From the NCBI GenBank assembly GCA_018287875.1, contig JAGVVL010000001.1, positions 5,580,001 through 5,644,000 on the forward strand: DNA of 64,000 bases, written 5' to 3'. The stretch comes from Nigrospora sphaerica (lineage: Eukaryota; Ascomycota; Sordariomycetes; Amphisphaeriales; Apiosporaceae). Numbering within the stretch: the first letter of the stretch is position 1; every line of letters starts with the position of its first letter. The notes under the pieces are model-generated. The model did no database searches and was not told the origin of the DNA. It saw only the letters and a list, made by a program, of their open reading frames with translations. The position numbers and the translations under genes are program-made. Positions 45,577-57,444 of the stretch are shown here, piece by piece.

Positions 45577-47717
45577 TCAGGCCTCTTCAATCTTCTCAAT
45601 CTCGGATTTCGCCTCCTCCCAAGTCTCCTTGTTCTTTCGCGCCCACTCGATCTGGCTCTTGGCATACGCAAGCTGTGGAGGACATGTTAGTTGCTTTCAA
45701 AGTCTCAAGTCGTGGTTATGCAACAGCGAGCTCACCATATAACGCTTCAGGTCTTCTTCTTTGTCGCTTTGGAATCTCTTCAAGTCGTGCAGAATACTGG
45801 CACTGGCATCCTTCACGTCCCGCGCCGCAGCCACTTGGGCCAGCTCGAGATGCTCAATACTCTCCCTGGTCTTGCCAATCGTGTCCCGCCTGGTTCGTTC
45901 CGGGTCCACATCTACCACACCTTGGACGGCGTGCCGGATTGGGCCAAAGATCTTGTTGGTGATGGAGTTGCTGCTGGGTGCCTTCCTGTGAGTTGGGCTG
46001 GTGCGCTCGGGGGCTCCAACACGCGCCGAAGGCGCCGAAGAGAAGTCGCCATGTGTGGGTGGGAAGTCAGAGTCGATGGAGGCCGTGTCTTCGCCGCTGC
46101 TCTCTCTGTGATGTTGCTGGGTAGAAGTCTCCTTCATGCTCGATGATCTGCGGGGCGGCTGAGCCTGCGGCGGGCTACCAATCTGTTGGCTGCTGCTCAA
46201 ATACTGTTCTATTCTTCGGGCCTCGGCCTCGCTTCTTTCCAGTTGGTCCAACAGGGCTCGCTTCTTTACGAGTTCCTCGTTGGTCATCTCTTGTTGCACT
46301 CGCTTCAATGTCCGATAGCGGAGCACGCCACGAACCACGCCTGCAAACTGGGCGTTCTCGCGCATGGGCTCGGCGAAACTTGCGCCCAGTGAGCCAGCCA
46401 ACTCCTCGGTTGCTATGTATGATGAGTCAGCGGCCTGGCCGACACGCTCAATGGCCGCCGCAAGCGAAGCGTCCTGCTCCGAAAGCGCAAAGGCATTGAA
46501 TTTCGCGCCTAGGTCTGACAGGTCCGACGACAAGGCCGTGAGATGGCTCAAGGTGCGGCGGTTCACCTTCTCCATGGGACCCATCAGAAGATGCTCAAGA
46601 TCCTTAATCGAACCCTCAAAGCTGTTAAAGTAAGGGTCAAGCTCCTGCTCTTCCAGGCTGTGGGTATCGGGGGGGAAGCGTTGCAGGATCTGTGACCCGG
46701 TTAGGGGCCCGGGGTTCTCAAAAGTTGGCGTAGGGCCCGGCGCCGTCGAGGGTCGCAACTTGGCCGAGGCGGCTGGGATCGGTAGATGGGCATGCGCCTC
46801 GGTAGGATTGGCCGGATCCAAGGGCGGCGCCTTAAGTACAGATTTGGGAATGGACACTACGGGGTGCGACTGGAGGACTTCGTTCCAGCTCACGTTAGGG
46901 TCGAGAAACCTCCACCAAACACCATCATTCCGAACCTCGTCCATTCTGCGGCAACGATTCAGGAAGACGGCGAGCATACGCTTTCGGAGGTCGATGATCT
47001 GTTGATCCTGCTTCGCATTGGTGGGGTTGGCGGCATAGTCTGCCATAGTGTGCTTCTCGGGTATCGGGGGGATAATGAGAGTAGGGTGTAGTCTTGTAAG
47101 AGCATCTCGCAGCGATGCGAACTCGGAGTATCGGCGGCGGACCTCGAGGTCTCCGGTGCGGATCGTATAGACGATGAAGCGGCCGCCGCTTTCTGCGCTC
47201 TTGCCAGCAACCGTGATCATGATGGGCAGGTCCGGATTCTCGTAGAGAATCTGCTCTATACGACTGCCGTATCCTCCGGGCTTGGGTCGGGGCACGTGGC
47301 TTCGCGCCTGGGCGGCATACTCCTCGTCGCTGTCGTCGGGGTCACCGCCCAGGGTTTGAGGCGGCGGCGGCGGAGCATCCTCGCTGGTGGAGGATGGTGT
47401 CTGGGGCTCGGCGTAGCGTGGGTTGTCTATCATGTGCCAATCCATGTCAGCTTCGGTGGAAGGGGCGGGTTCATCGAGCAGCACGTCCTCGAGGCAGTCA
47501 TCGCCCGGATCCAGCATAGGCTTCCGCATGGCCGGCAGAGGGGGAGATAAGCGACGAGGGGAGGGGGATTCTCGAGAAGGGGAACAACAAGCCAGGGTGC
47601 GGACTTACAGTCGCGTAGTCCTGGCGAGGTGGGATTTGCTGATGAAGAGGTGGTTACGGAGTCCCGCCTGTCAAAGCTGGTCCCGTAAGGGTTGTTATCC
47701 TCATCATCATTCCACAT
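45577..47717 (-). CDS. SNX41: Sorting nexin Snx41/Atg20-type (PX-BAR)
   Basis: Exons 47717-47609, 47426-45736 and 45672-45577 give 631 aa. The start MWNDDEDNNPYGTSFDRR is characteristic of fungal Snx41. The PX domain (about residues 85-205) includes FIVYTIRTGDLEVRRRYSEF, LHPTLIIPPIPEKH and the proline-rich/lysine region that binds PI3P. The BAR-like C-terminal half has MEKVNRRTLSHLTALSSDL, YIATEELAGSLGASFAEPM, KRVQQEMTNEELVKKRALL, SITNKIFGPIRHAVQGVVDV and ends IEWARKNKETWEEAKSEI. The protein sorts cargo from endosomes to Golgi and supports selective autophagy. Intron 1 (47427-47608) has a GTAAGT donor, GCTGAC branch and ATAG acceptor, giving LRDYNPRYAEP. The intron itself contains an ATG (47529) in frame with exon 2. 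Triose-phosphate-family transporters flank it on both sides. Confidence 0.94.
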
Positions 47718-49535
47718 CTTGCTGGGCGGACTGGCAGGCAGGCTGGCGGGCTTAGTGTTAGCACAGTTGGCATGCGCTGGTAAGTGCTGGCTGTCGACAA
47801 GGTGCCGCTGCTTGATGTTAGCCAGGCACCAGGCAGCAGGCTACGGGCACTGAGTGAGTACTTGGATCGCACCTTGGACAATGGCGACGGCGATGTTGGG
47901 CAGGCCGTCGGTAGTTCGAGGTGGGGGTGGGGGTGAGAAAGATTCACGAACCCGCGCACCAGGATAACAATGAGATCGTGAGGATGTAATCAAAGGACCA
48001 GGAGCATCATTCGAGAGTCTCCTGTGAGCGGCAGAGACGAAGCTCGGGGGCTGTGCGGCAAATAACAAGGCGCGCAACAACAGCTAGAGGGAAGTCGATA
48101 GGCGTCACCAAGAGTGGGTTCGGTAGGTGGGAGGTGGTTTGTAGTGAGCCTGGCGGGATCGAGGTCGTCGGCGGAGGCGGAGCTACCGAAACCTGGAGCC
48201 TGACCCTTTGGCCTGAGCCTTCCAGGAAAGCAGTTGCCAATGACGAAGCCCATGAGGCCCGTGCGTTTCCATCCCGCACCCGCCCTCTACACAATACGGA
48301 TTCCAATCCCACTGCCCACTCTCCCCGGATCTGCAAAAAAGACCCCCCAGGCCGTCATTCGTTCTATACAGCCTCGAATATCTTCTGCTTAAGTACCTAC
48401 CTAGGTCAAGCCTCTGCTTGCCTGAGGTGAGCGTAGCCGCTTGTTGGCGGTATTCGCAAGGCTTGTTTGCGATTTTGTGTCCTCGCTCATTGTACAGAGG
48501 GTGTAATTCCTGCTCTCCTGCTGCCGACTCAATTTACCAGGGCTCACCGCCGGCAACACGACTGGATCTACATAACAATGCACTGTTCAGTTCTGTCTTC
48601 CATGCGTACCTAAAGTCCAGTAAAGACGATCACTCCGTGGCCTGCTCGTGAATCAGCTGGCTATCACTACGTATAGATGCCTCTCAAGCTTCTATAACAT
48701 GTCCGGCCGCCATGACACTCCTCTTGGGCTGAGAAGTACTGGTGAAGGAGTCACTAAGAGCCGCCCATCAATCCAATCCAATGCACTGGGTAAGAAGCAT
48801 TTAGACTTACCTGCGTCGTAGTGCCGATTTGAATACTTGCCTCCCTAGTGCACAAAAGAAGTATCCACCGCCAGAAATCCCATCCTCAGGGCTCCCATAG
48901 ACAACCGGGAACGACATGTGCTGTGCCCGCCCATCGCTGCTAATATTCGAATCACCGCATTACGGGCCGTGTTTAGACCTCTGCATCGCATAGTAATAGA
49001 CCTCGGGCCACGGTCACCTCAACTCGCCACGGACTTCGCCACTTCACTACAACCACACGTGCGGTGGCTCATCCTTGATGTATACAACCCACTGGTCTTG
49101 TGGTCCGTCCGGCGTACGACGGAACTTTGTTCCCAGCCCAACGAGATATTCTTCGACGCGCTTCTAGTACGGGGTTGCATCCCGCTGTGGATGTCCCTAT
49201 GGCGCAAAGCAGACTAGGTTTGGTCAGGACAAACACCTTCCCTATTCATGCCAGTCGCCGTACACCACCAATGGGAAGACAACGATTCCTCACCATTGAG
49301 AGTTGTTTGCATTTGGTGGTTCTGGGTCTCCCAGCTCGGCCTCTCATGTCTATTGCTTTACGGTTTCTAGCCGCCAATCGATGTAAGCGGGATTCATCTC
49401 CGAACAGCGAACACTCATATGCCCAAAGCCGCTAATATGCAAGCCGACGTCTGCTGGTGACATGTGCCTTGCAGGAAATTAGACTTTTGCACCGCCCTTC
49501 GCGTTGTGCCTTAGCATGACAATCGAGTACCTAGA
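47718..49535. other. Intergenic region
   Basis: This holds the SNX41 promoter and the 3' flank of the second transporter. ACCTACCTAGGTC-type words occur near 48395-48410. No gene is supported. Confidence 0.45.
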
Positions 49536-50775
49536 CTAAGTTAGCTGAGATATACAACCTGCAGAGGAGTCTCCTGCAACATACGCAATGATGCCTCCTA
49601 CGGCAATCAGCACACCCACGATGGACTTGTCGCTAACGGACCGACCGGATGTCGCCCAGCCGAGGGCCACGATGGTACAAGTCTTCATGTGACCGACGAC
49701 GGTACTCGATACAGGCCCTGTCTTCGCTACGATGAAGAATTGAGAGATGTTGATCAAGCAGGCGAAACCGCCGGACTAGTTAAAAGTTTAGTACACGCCG
49801 TGGCAGAGTGGCATACTCTCTTACCATCAGGATCATGACCCATCGGCTAAGGGGCATCTCCGCCCATATGGGAAATGTATCGACGAATGGGATGACATAG
49901 AGCAACAGGCACGCCGCAACGGGCGCCTGGTTGAAGAGCAGCTGCATACTCGTCATTTGCAGCTTTCGGTGGTAGCTGGAGATCCATATTGTGTACAAGG
50001 ACGAGGCGAATATGCCAGCGAAGGCGAATATAACACCCAGTCCCGAGGTGGTCTTGACGTGTTCATCATCCGATGGCAGCGAGTCGTAATAGGAGACCAT
50101 GCCGACCCCGGCGCACGCTGGCGCGAGCGCATACAACGCTTTGCGCGGCAGCGTAGACTTGTACAGCACATAGTTCATCAGGGCCACTGTTGGGGTGAGG
50201 AGGATGCGCGCGACCTGGTAGAAGGTGACGCTGGAGAAGGCCAGCGACAAATTTGGCAGTATAACGTTGAGGGCCATGGCGACGGACAGCGGAAAGATCT
50301 CGCGAATCGTGGCCCGGCGCGGGATGAAGTAGGCCAGCTGTGGACGGGACAGTATGTACAGCGTCAACCACGTGACGAAGAAATGGAAGGCTGCGAAGCT
50401 AAGCTGGGCCAATTTCAAAGAGGGGTCCGAGAAGATGGCCTTGTTTATGAAGACGATGCCAATAGTGGCCAGGGTGTTGACGGCCATCCACACAATGGCC
50501 GAAACCATACCATCGCCTTGGGAGGGCGACGACGACGACGATGACGACGACTCCCTTGGCTGGGCCTCCTCGTCCTTCTCCAAGAGTTCATGTGCCTCTT
50601 CGGTATCGTGGCCCTCGGAGAGGGCATGGTCAAAGTGTTGCGCTGGGCTGTCACGGCCGGCATCGACACTGCCTGATCGCCCCCGTGGATCGCGGTCTTC
50701 GGTGGGCGCGGAAGCCGCCGACGTCGGCCGGTCGATGGCGCTGCTGCTGCGGCTGCTCACGGTCGCTGTCGCCAT
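49536..50775 (-). CDS. Triose-phosphate-transporter-family carrier (DMT superfamily)
   Basis: Two exons (50775-49825 and 49775-49536) give 396 aa. A ~95-residue Ser/Asp/Glu-rich cytosolic N-tail precedes ten expected membrane spans. Examples are VWMAVNTLATIGIVFINKAI, FHFFVTWLTLYILSRP, EIFPLSVAMALNVILPNLSL, FYQVARILLTPTVALMNYVL, GLGVIFAFAGIFASSLYTIW, LLFNQAPVAACLLLYVIPF and SGGFACLINISQFFIVAKTG with SSTVVGHMKTCTIVALGW. The last is the TPT-family SxxVVGHxKT signature. It belongs to the solute-carrier-35 type group and probably carries a nucleotide sugar or sugar phosphate across the Golgi or ER; the substrate is not readable. The tail after GGIIAYVAG is short (DSSAGCISQLT), and a further 3' exon cannot be excluded. 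It is a distant paralog of the gene at 43.5 kb. Confidence 0.9.
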
Positions 50776-53700
50776 CGTGAAGGTAGTGTCGCAAGATGAC
50801 ACGGGATGAGAATGGCAAGACCTCGTACTCTCGGACTACCTAAGTACTGCGCGAATGCCAGGTGGCTAGGGGCGGAACATGCGCTACCAGCAGTAAACAG
50901 GCGCAGGAACACGACACTTCCCGCCACCTTCGGGACCGCAAGGGATAACGTGGTCAGGCACTGTCGCCAGAAGCGTCGTGCCGAAGTGAAATGGCACTTC
51001 CCGCCGTCTTGGACAGGTGTACAGACAAAAATGAGGTAAGTACTGAATAGACGCGGAGTGAAAACACGGCGATCCAATGACGGCGGACCATGGGGTTGCT
51101 ACTGCCGTCGAACCGGAACATCGTCTAGCCCGAAGTGGAAATAGTGGAAACCAATGAGCGAGTGTCCGCATAGGTTGATGATAGATCAGATCAAATGGAT
51201 GGACGCCAGATGCAAGCCCCAGGCCCGTTGGAACCTTCTTGCCATTATAGTCGGGCTATGTACGGGTTACGGGGAACATCGCGATCCCGTCCACGTCTCC
51301 CAATATGGGACTCAGCTGTCCCTATACGTCCTTCACGGGCCAATCAAAACGGCGACAGTGAAACGGTATGCTCCTTGCCTGAGGTACCTAGCCTGCTTAG
51401 CTGCCTACCTCCTGTACCTGTCTCCTCAATGCCTGCAGCCTACCTAGGCTGGGATCGACCCTTGTCCACCCAGCGATGCAGGGCCCGGCGGCATCGTGGG
51501 GGCGCACATGTGCACATGGATTGCTAGCCCGTCTAACCCCCCTTCCTAATGCGCCACGGATAGGGTAGGTAGAGACTGAGAGGATTGCGTTCTTTCGGCA
51601 GGTATGCAAGCTGATAGTAGCGAGCCATTGTTATGCAGGTCTCATGCCAGCTCCCGTGTTCCAGCGAGGCTACGCCCACGCAAGCTGGTTGTGTCCAGGC
51701 GTCTACAGCGTTGCGTCTGAAGGGCGCCATGATTCTCAAGGTCTCGCCTGTCTCGTGCTCTGCTTTGCTACGGCCGCGAAGTCGTAGGACAACTCCCCAT
51801 CTAAGGCTGAGGGCCATGGATGGTTGCACACCACGCGGTAGTGACAGGCATACTCTTCGCGTGCCACCGGTTGCGCAATGGCATTCAAAAGGACGTCAAG
51901 GGAGGACGCGTACCGCCCCTGCGCATCGTAACTACATTGGTATCCATCCACGGTCTGGGTACGCGTAACGGGTACGAATCTATCAACCGACTGATCCGGG
52001 GTGGTATCTTGGCGCGCATTGCCTGTTTCCATGTAGAGAAGGAAGTACGTACGCAACGGTTTTGAGGGTTTTTTTTTTTTTTCACGTGACTGTACTACTC
52101 TCCAGATCTACTTGCGTACTTCCGTTTAATGAAGCATAAGAGTGAGGAAACAGCAATCCCAGCGCTGCCCCACGGCATACACGACGCTTGGAGCCCTCCA
52201 AGCATATAATTAGCACCCAACAAGGTAACCATGCATTCTGAAACGGGCTGCTGCTAACAATGGCGCCCCGAGGGTCTTCACTGCAAATCAAGCATCCAGA
52301 ACCAGGCATGTCGTCCGGTCCCACCCAAGGTCCGTCTGTCAGTGTGGTGATTTCGCAGGAACCCTGGGGAAAACAGGAACACCCTGTTCTCCCGCTCTAG
52401 ACTCTGGCACCCATCCCACTCTATGGACTTGACCTCCCGCGGCTGGTGACGCGGACCCAGAAGTACCACGGATCGGCGTGACAGAGCTGGTCCTGTTGGC
52501 TCCAAGGCCGGGACCTAGGCCGGGACCTAAGCCGGTTACGGAAAGGGAACCCAACAGAGAACTGATGGTGCCGCCACGGGCTGTGGGTTGATGCAAGCAA
52601 CGCCCACGCCCTGCCATCTTGCGCTTCCAGCTTATAGAAAAGTCAGCATAGATAAGGTAGGTACATGTAGGCAGGCATCCACCCCCGGATGCTGTCAGTT
52701 CGGGAATGCAAGGTTGATTCTGACGGCGGCGGGGGGGCCGATAACAGGTTGTCTTCAGCTAGTTCCGATATGATACGTCGGGCATGGTCGGCGAGCGGCT
52801 GGCGCCGTGCTCGAGACATGCGGAACTAGGAATTCTCTTATTAAGGTTTGGAAGTCAGTGATGCCATCCCGGCGCGAGTAAGATTAGCACTGTCTTGAAA
52901 CGGTTAGGAGCAAGCGATAAACGGTTGCCGCCGACTACGTGCGCACCCGACGCCTGCTGTTCTGGTTCTGGCACGGGCGCTGGTGGTGCTTTGGTGCGGT
53001 TCTTGGTGCGGTATTGGCGCTGCGAGTCGGCGCTGCTGTTCGTTGTCGGCCCTGATCCTGGTCGAATCTTTTCTTTCCCTCGCCCTCCCTCTGCTGAGTT
53101 GTGCGCACCCAGACTTTCCGTATGGCAAAAGCCGGCAGAAGCGACATGCAGGAACACAATTGCGCAGCACAGAGCTCCCGCCCGGGAAGCCTGGACTAGA
53201 GAGTCAAGCCCAGCCGTGGCCCATTTCCTGTTTATTACTCAGAGTCGACGAAGCCGGCATTCGCCTCTGCAACAGGAACCGGCGTTCCATCGCCCACCCT
53301 CTTCCCCGCCCAGTATTTCATGACCCTGGCTGGCCTGGCCGTCGCGTCTGTTCATTCGTGACCCGGTGCTCTGGCGAAATACTACCTCCACCGGCCCCCC
53401 AGTCAGCCTGCCTGCCTGCCCATGAACCAACTTCCGCAAGTCCTGTCCGTACCCAAGAAGGCATCGCATCCGAAACAATACCTACCACTCACATACCTAC
53501 CTGCCTTGCCAGCCCCGATCGGCAGTGTAGCTGACTAGCGACCTACCATTCGGCCCAGGGCCAGGGATGCAGGCACTTGGCCCGAACTTTCTCCCTCAAC
53601 TCCAAGTCCCAGCCAAACCGCGAGACCTTGTGATAGTCCCACCCCGCGCCGCATTCCTCCGGCTTCGCGTTCCTTGTCGCGCGGCCGCCCCGTGGCTGCC

Positions 53701-54013
53701 ATTTCTTCGTTATTTTCCCTTGACACACCACATTTTCCCTTCGTCCCTGCGGTCGACCCTGGGCGGCATCATCGGCAACCAACCCGCCAGTGTATTGAGA
53801 CTTCGTCCACCTCGGTCGGTATCGTCGGGAGCCAGCGGAACGCCGGGTACCTTCCTCGCATCCGCGATACAAAAGCCCAGGGCACAGCTCTCTGGTCTGG
53901 GCACTTCTCCCTAGCGTTCTCTGATTGGGGAACCGTCACGCTCGCACCCAACAGCTCGCATCTTTGCCCAGCACACACGGCCCAACCTACACAGCCTCCC
54001 GCCACTGCTCACT
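50776..54013. other. Long gene-free interval
   Basis: Over 3.2 kb with no supportable gene. CCTAGG/TACCTA words are dense at 51370-51450. A 14-nt poly-T run followed by TCACGTGAC lies at about 52068-52090. The 53.0-54.0 kb part is pyrimidine-rich and is probably a long 5' leader/promoter of the dehydratase gene. Confidence 0.45.
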
Positions 54014-55647
54014 ATGACAGCCAGTCACAGCAATGGCCACCCGGGTACGTCATTAGCGACAGCCTTGCATGCATCCATGCGCGGACCCTGGCTAACACTA
54101 CGAACCACATGCAGCCACGTCGGCGTCCAATCGCCGCATGTCCAGGTTGTTTGAGGACTACGGTGTTTGGAAAGAGGCCCCGGTGCTGACGGGCAGTACC
54201 AAGTTTGAGCCGCTTCCGGATGTAAAGAACATCATGATCACGGGTGGGGCCGGCTTCATGTAAGTCTCGACTTGTTCGCCCGGCCCGTGGCATCGCTGCC
54301 GGCGCCCGGCGCCGCGCGGAGGTTCGGACGCGACTAACATGGATCGACGAAGTGCCTGCTGGCTGGTCCGCCACCTCACCCTCACGTACCCCAAAGCTTA
54401 CAACATTGTCTCCTTTGACAAGCTGGACTACTGCTCATCACTCAACAACACGCGGGTCCTGAACGACAAGCGCAACTTCAGCTTCTACCATGGGGACATA
54501 ACGAACCCCTCTGAGGTGCTTGACTGCATGGAGCGTCACAACATCGACACCGTCTTCCACTTCGCCGCTCAGTCTCATGTCGATTTGAGCTTCGGCAACT
54601 CGTACGGCTTCACCCACACCAATGTGTACGGCACACACGTCATGCTCGAGAGCGCCAAAAAGGTCGGCATCAACCGTTTTATTCACGTCTCCACCGATGA
54701 GGTCTACGGCGAGGTCAAGGACGACGATGACGACCTCTTGGAGACGAGCATTTTGGCCCCAACGAATCCCTATGCTGCTAGCAAAGCCGCCGCCGAGATG
54801 CTTGTCAACTCCTACATGAAAAGCTTCAAGCTTCCCGTCATCATCGTCCGCAGCAACAACGTCTATGGCCCGCACCAGTTTCCTGAAAGTGAGTGGCTCG
54901 ATTCTCCAAACCGCGAAACCCGACTGGGAGAGCAGCCGTACTGACCCAGGCACAGAGATTATCCCCAAGTTTACATGTTTGCTGAACCGCAAACGGCCGA
55001 CGGTGCTACATGGCGATGGGTCGCCGACTCGAAGATATCTTTTCGCGGGCGACGCAGCGGATGCGTTCGATACCATTTTGCATAAGGGTTCCCTCGGTCA
55101 CATCTACAACGTGGGTTCCTACGACGAGATCTCTAACATCAAGCTGTGCAAAATGCTTCTCAAAGAGATGGGCGTCCCTCACGAGACCAAGACGGATTTC
55201 GACAAATGGGTCAAGTACACCCATGATCGCCCTTTCAACGACCACAGGTACGCTGTAGACGGCACCAAACTCCGAAACCTTGGCTGGGTGCAGAAAACCA
55301 CGTTCGCCGAAGGTCTCCGAATCACCGTGGATTGGTACCGTCGATTTGGCGAGGAGTGGTGGGGCGATATCAGCAAGGTCCTCAGCCCGTTCCCCATTGT
55401 TGTGGAGGCAGAAGTGCACTCGGACCGGGAGGAAATTTGCGACAAGCCGCAGTCGGCGAGAAAGCGAAAAGGGTGCGCGACGCCGCCCTCGGACAACGAC
55501 GATATTCCCGACGAACCGCAATCGACGAAGAAGAGAAAAGTGTGTGATGGCACGCGCTTGGACGGGGATGGAAGTTGCGATGAGCCGCAGCCAGCGACGA
55601 AGGGGAAGGTGGGTGATGCGATTCGCCCGGATGCGGTGGCGGTTTGA
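54014..55647 (+). CDS. UDP/dTDP-glucose 4,6-dehydratase with a repeat tail
   Basis: Exons 54014-54044, 54115-54259, 54353-54888 and 54956-55647 give 467 aa. The extended short-chain dehydrogenase fold is clear: NAD-binding TGGAGFI (split by intron 2), FDKLDYCSSLNN, FHFAAQSHVDLSFGNS, ISTDEVYG-type VSTDEVYGEVK, catalytic YAASK, SNNVYGPHQFPEKIIPKF and RRYLFAGDAADAFD. It oxidises and dehydrates NDP-glucose to the 4-keto-6-deoxy sugar, the first step of UDP-rhamnose synthesis known in several filamentous fungi. The enzyme proper ends near WWGDISKVL. It is followed by a ~50-residue hydrophilic extension plus three 69-bp tandem repeats (55441, 55510, 55579), each starting D-[KE]-P-Q. The second contains KKRKV, like a classic nuclear-import motif. 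The tail is an add-on not needed for catalysis. Confidence 0.94.
55441..55644 (+). repeat. 69-bp in-frame tandem repeat (3 copies)
   Basis: Units start at 55441, 55510 and 55579, exactly 69 bp apart (GACAAGCCGCAG, GACGAACCGCAA, GATGAGCCGCAG). They encode 23-residue repeats at the C-terminus of the 4,6-dehydratase. The third copy ends at the stop codon. Confidence 0.85.
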
Positions 55648-57444
55648 GGTTTCGGGACACAAGCCAGGCCCGCTGGCTCATTTTGCGTTCCTATTGTTCC
55701 GGGAGTTCCGGTTGGGTGAATTTCCATCGTATCGGCGCTGGTGGACAAGATATCCCGCATGACATAGAAAGCCTTGGCAGAAGACCGTCGGGCGGTAGCC
55801 AGCAGTGTTGTTTTTGGTACGTACCCGAATTGCGGTTCTGTTTGAAGCTAGAGAGCCAGGCCGGGTCTCTTTTGATCGATTCGGCCAATTACGACGTATG
55901 ATTCACCAATGAGAGCGGTGGACGATAACGGGTAGATGTTTCTGGGGGTTGCAGTATAAGGTCTTAAACTCGGCTTTGCACTCATATTTCCGTTTAATAA
56001 TACACAAAGAGCATGTCACTTCGAGTATAGTTAGTTCAGGCCTAGTTTAGCATTGGGGTAGTGTTGGTAGTTGTGTCTCAAATGTGACGCCGAGCTTGAT
56101 AGATCTAGTGTTCCGAAAAACTCTCCAAATTGCACAGTGTTAATGAAGCTCTCGCTTACTCCATGTGGTTTGGGAAGAGAGACGGCCCTACAGGTCTGCG
56201 GTGCGTACGGAGGATCTTGGCAGCCGATGTGCCTCGGTCGAGTGTTTACCGAAATGATCAACATGTCCAAATCCCTACGAAATTTGGTCGTGAAGCAATC
56301 GGTGGGGTTTAAATTGCCTTCGCGCGTTCACACTGCCGTACAAAGTAAGGACGCGCGCTCATCCTCCATAACAAGCATACTCACGCCTGGACAGTAAATG
56401 GGGGAGTGCGTGCTGTGGTTCCAATACGGTGGGCTGATTCACGTATGTGTGATGGGAGAGAGCGCAATGGATCCTGCCGATTTGGGTCCATTCCCCACGG
56501 GCGTTGGGCCGCACGTAGTGTTCCGCCAACCGCGTCTATCAGTATCAATCAACAGGGCTTCTACTCAGCAGTATTCGACCAATGGAAGTTAAGTAAGGCA
56601 CTAACTACCAATACTCAATTAGTATGGGATGGGGCATGCGTCTGCCGTAATGTACCTCTGCGCAAATACCACTGGTTCGATGAAAGGTTTAGCGTGGGAA
56701 TCCGGGATAGTAGCGTAAGATGGATGTACTCCGTAGTTGGTGGGCGTTCGTGGGCACCAATGGAACCGCAGTAACCTAACTAGCAGGTACCTCGTGCTTC
56801 CCATACCTCTTTCGCGTATGTCTACTGAGTACATACCTATATACCTACCTCTTCGTAGTGAACTAACAGAGGGGAGGTCACAATTGGCGGGCGCCGGGTC
56901 GCGGGCCGGTCGACAGAAGGAGACCAGGCGGCTTGAATTCAAAGATGTCGGGGCAAGCAACGCTTTTCACCTCGGGACCTTTCCCGTCTTCTACTCTCCC
57001 ATCCCTCACACGACGGCCAAGCCGGGGCGCAGCGCCCTCACTTTTTTGTCTTCCACCAGTCTCGGGCGCAAGCTGCCCCATCATAGCGGGTTAAGGTTGG
57101 CCCCGCTGCAGACCAGGAGGAGCCGTAACCAAACCACTGGGAACCCACTGGAGGCTGGAGACCCGTTGAAAGCCTTCGGGATCTCGCATCCGTCAACCAA
57201 TCCGTCCATTGGCTGTGTCCGCACCAACGCCCCGGGCCAGCGAGCGATGCTGCCGACCTGACCTGACCTGACCTGCCAACCTGACCAAACCATGCCAATA
57301 CCGCCACCATGAGGACGAGTCGCTTGTAGGGCCCCCCTCGACGAGCACGCGCCGCGCCCTTCGGATCATTGACAGCAGTGTCGTGGAGACGGGGTGCAGG
57401 ACCCTAAAAAGCACACGGCAAAGCCCGGGCGTAAAGCGACCAAG
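55648..57444. other. Intergenic region
   Basis: 3' flank of the dehydratase and upstream region of the methyltransferase. ACCTATATACCTACC words lie near 56830-56850, and a short ACCTG tandem run at 57257-57276. No gene is supported. Confidence 0.45.

Noticed and set aside
49019..49435. Short frames between SNX41 and the second transporter
   Set aside because: No recognised motif, no introns that extend them, and weak coding character.
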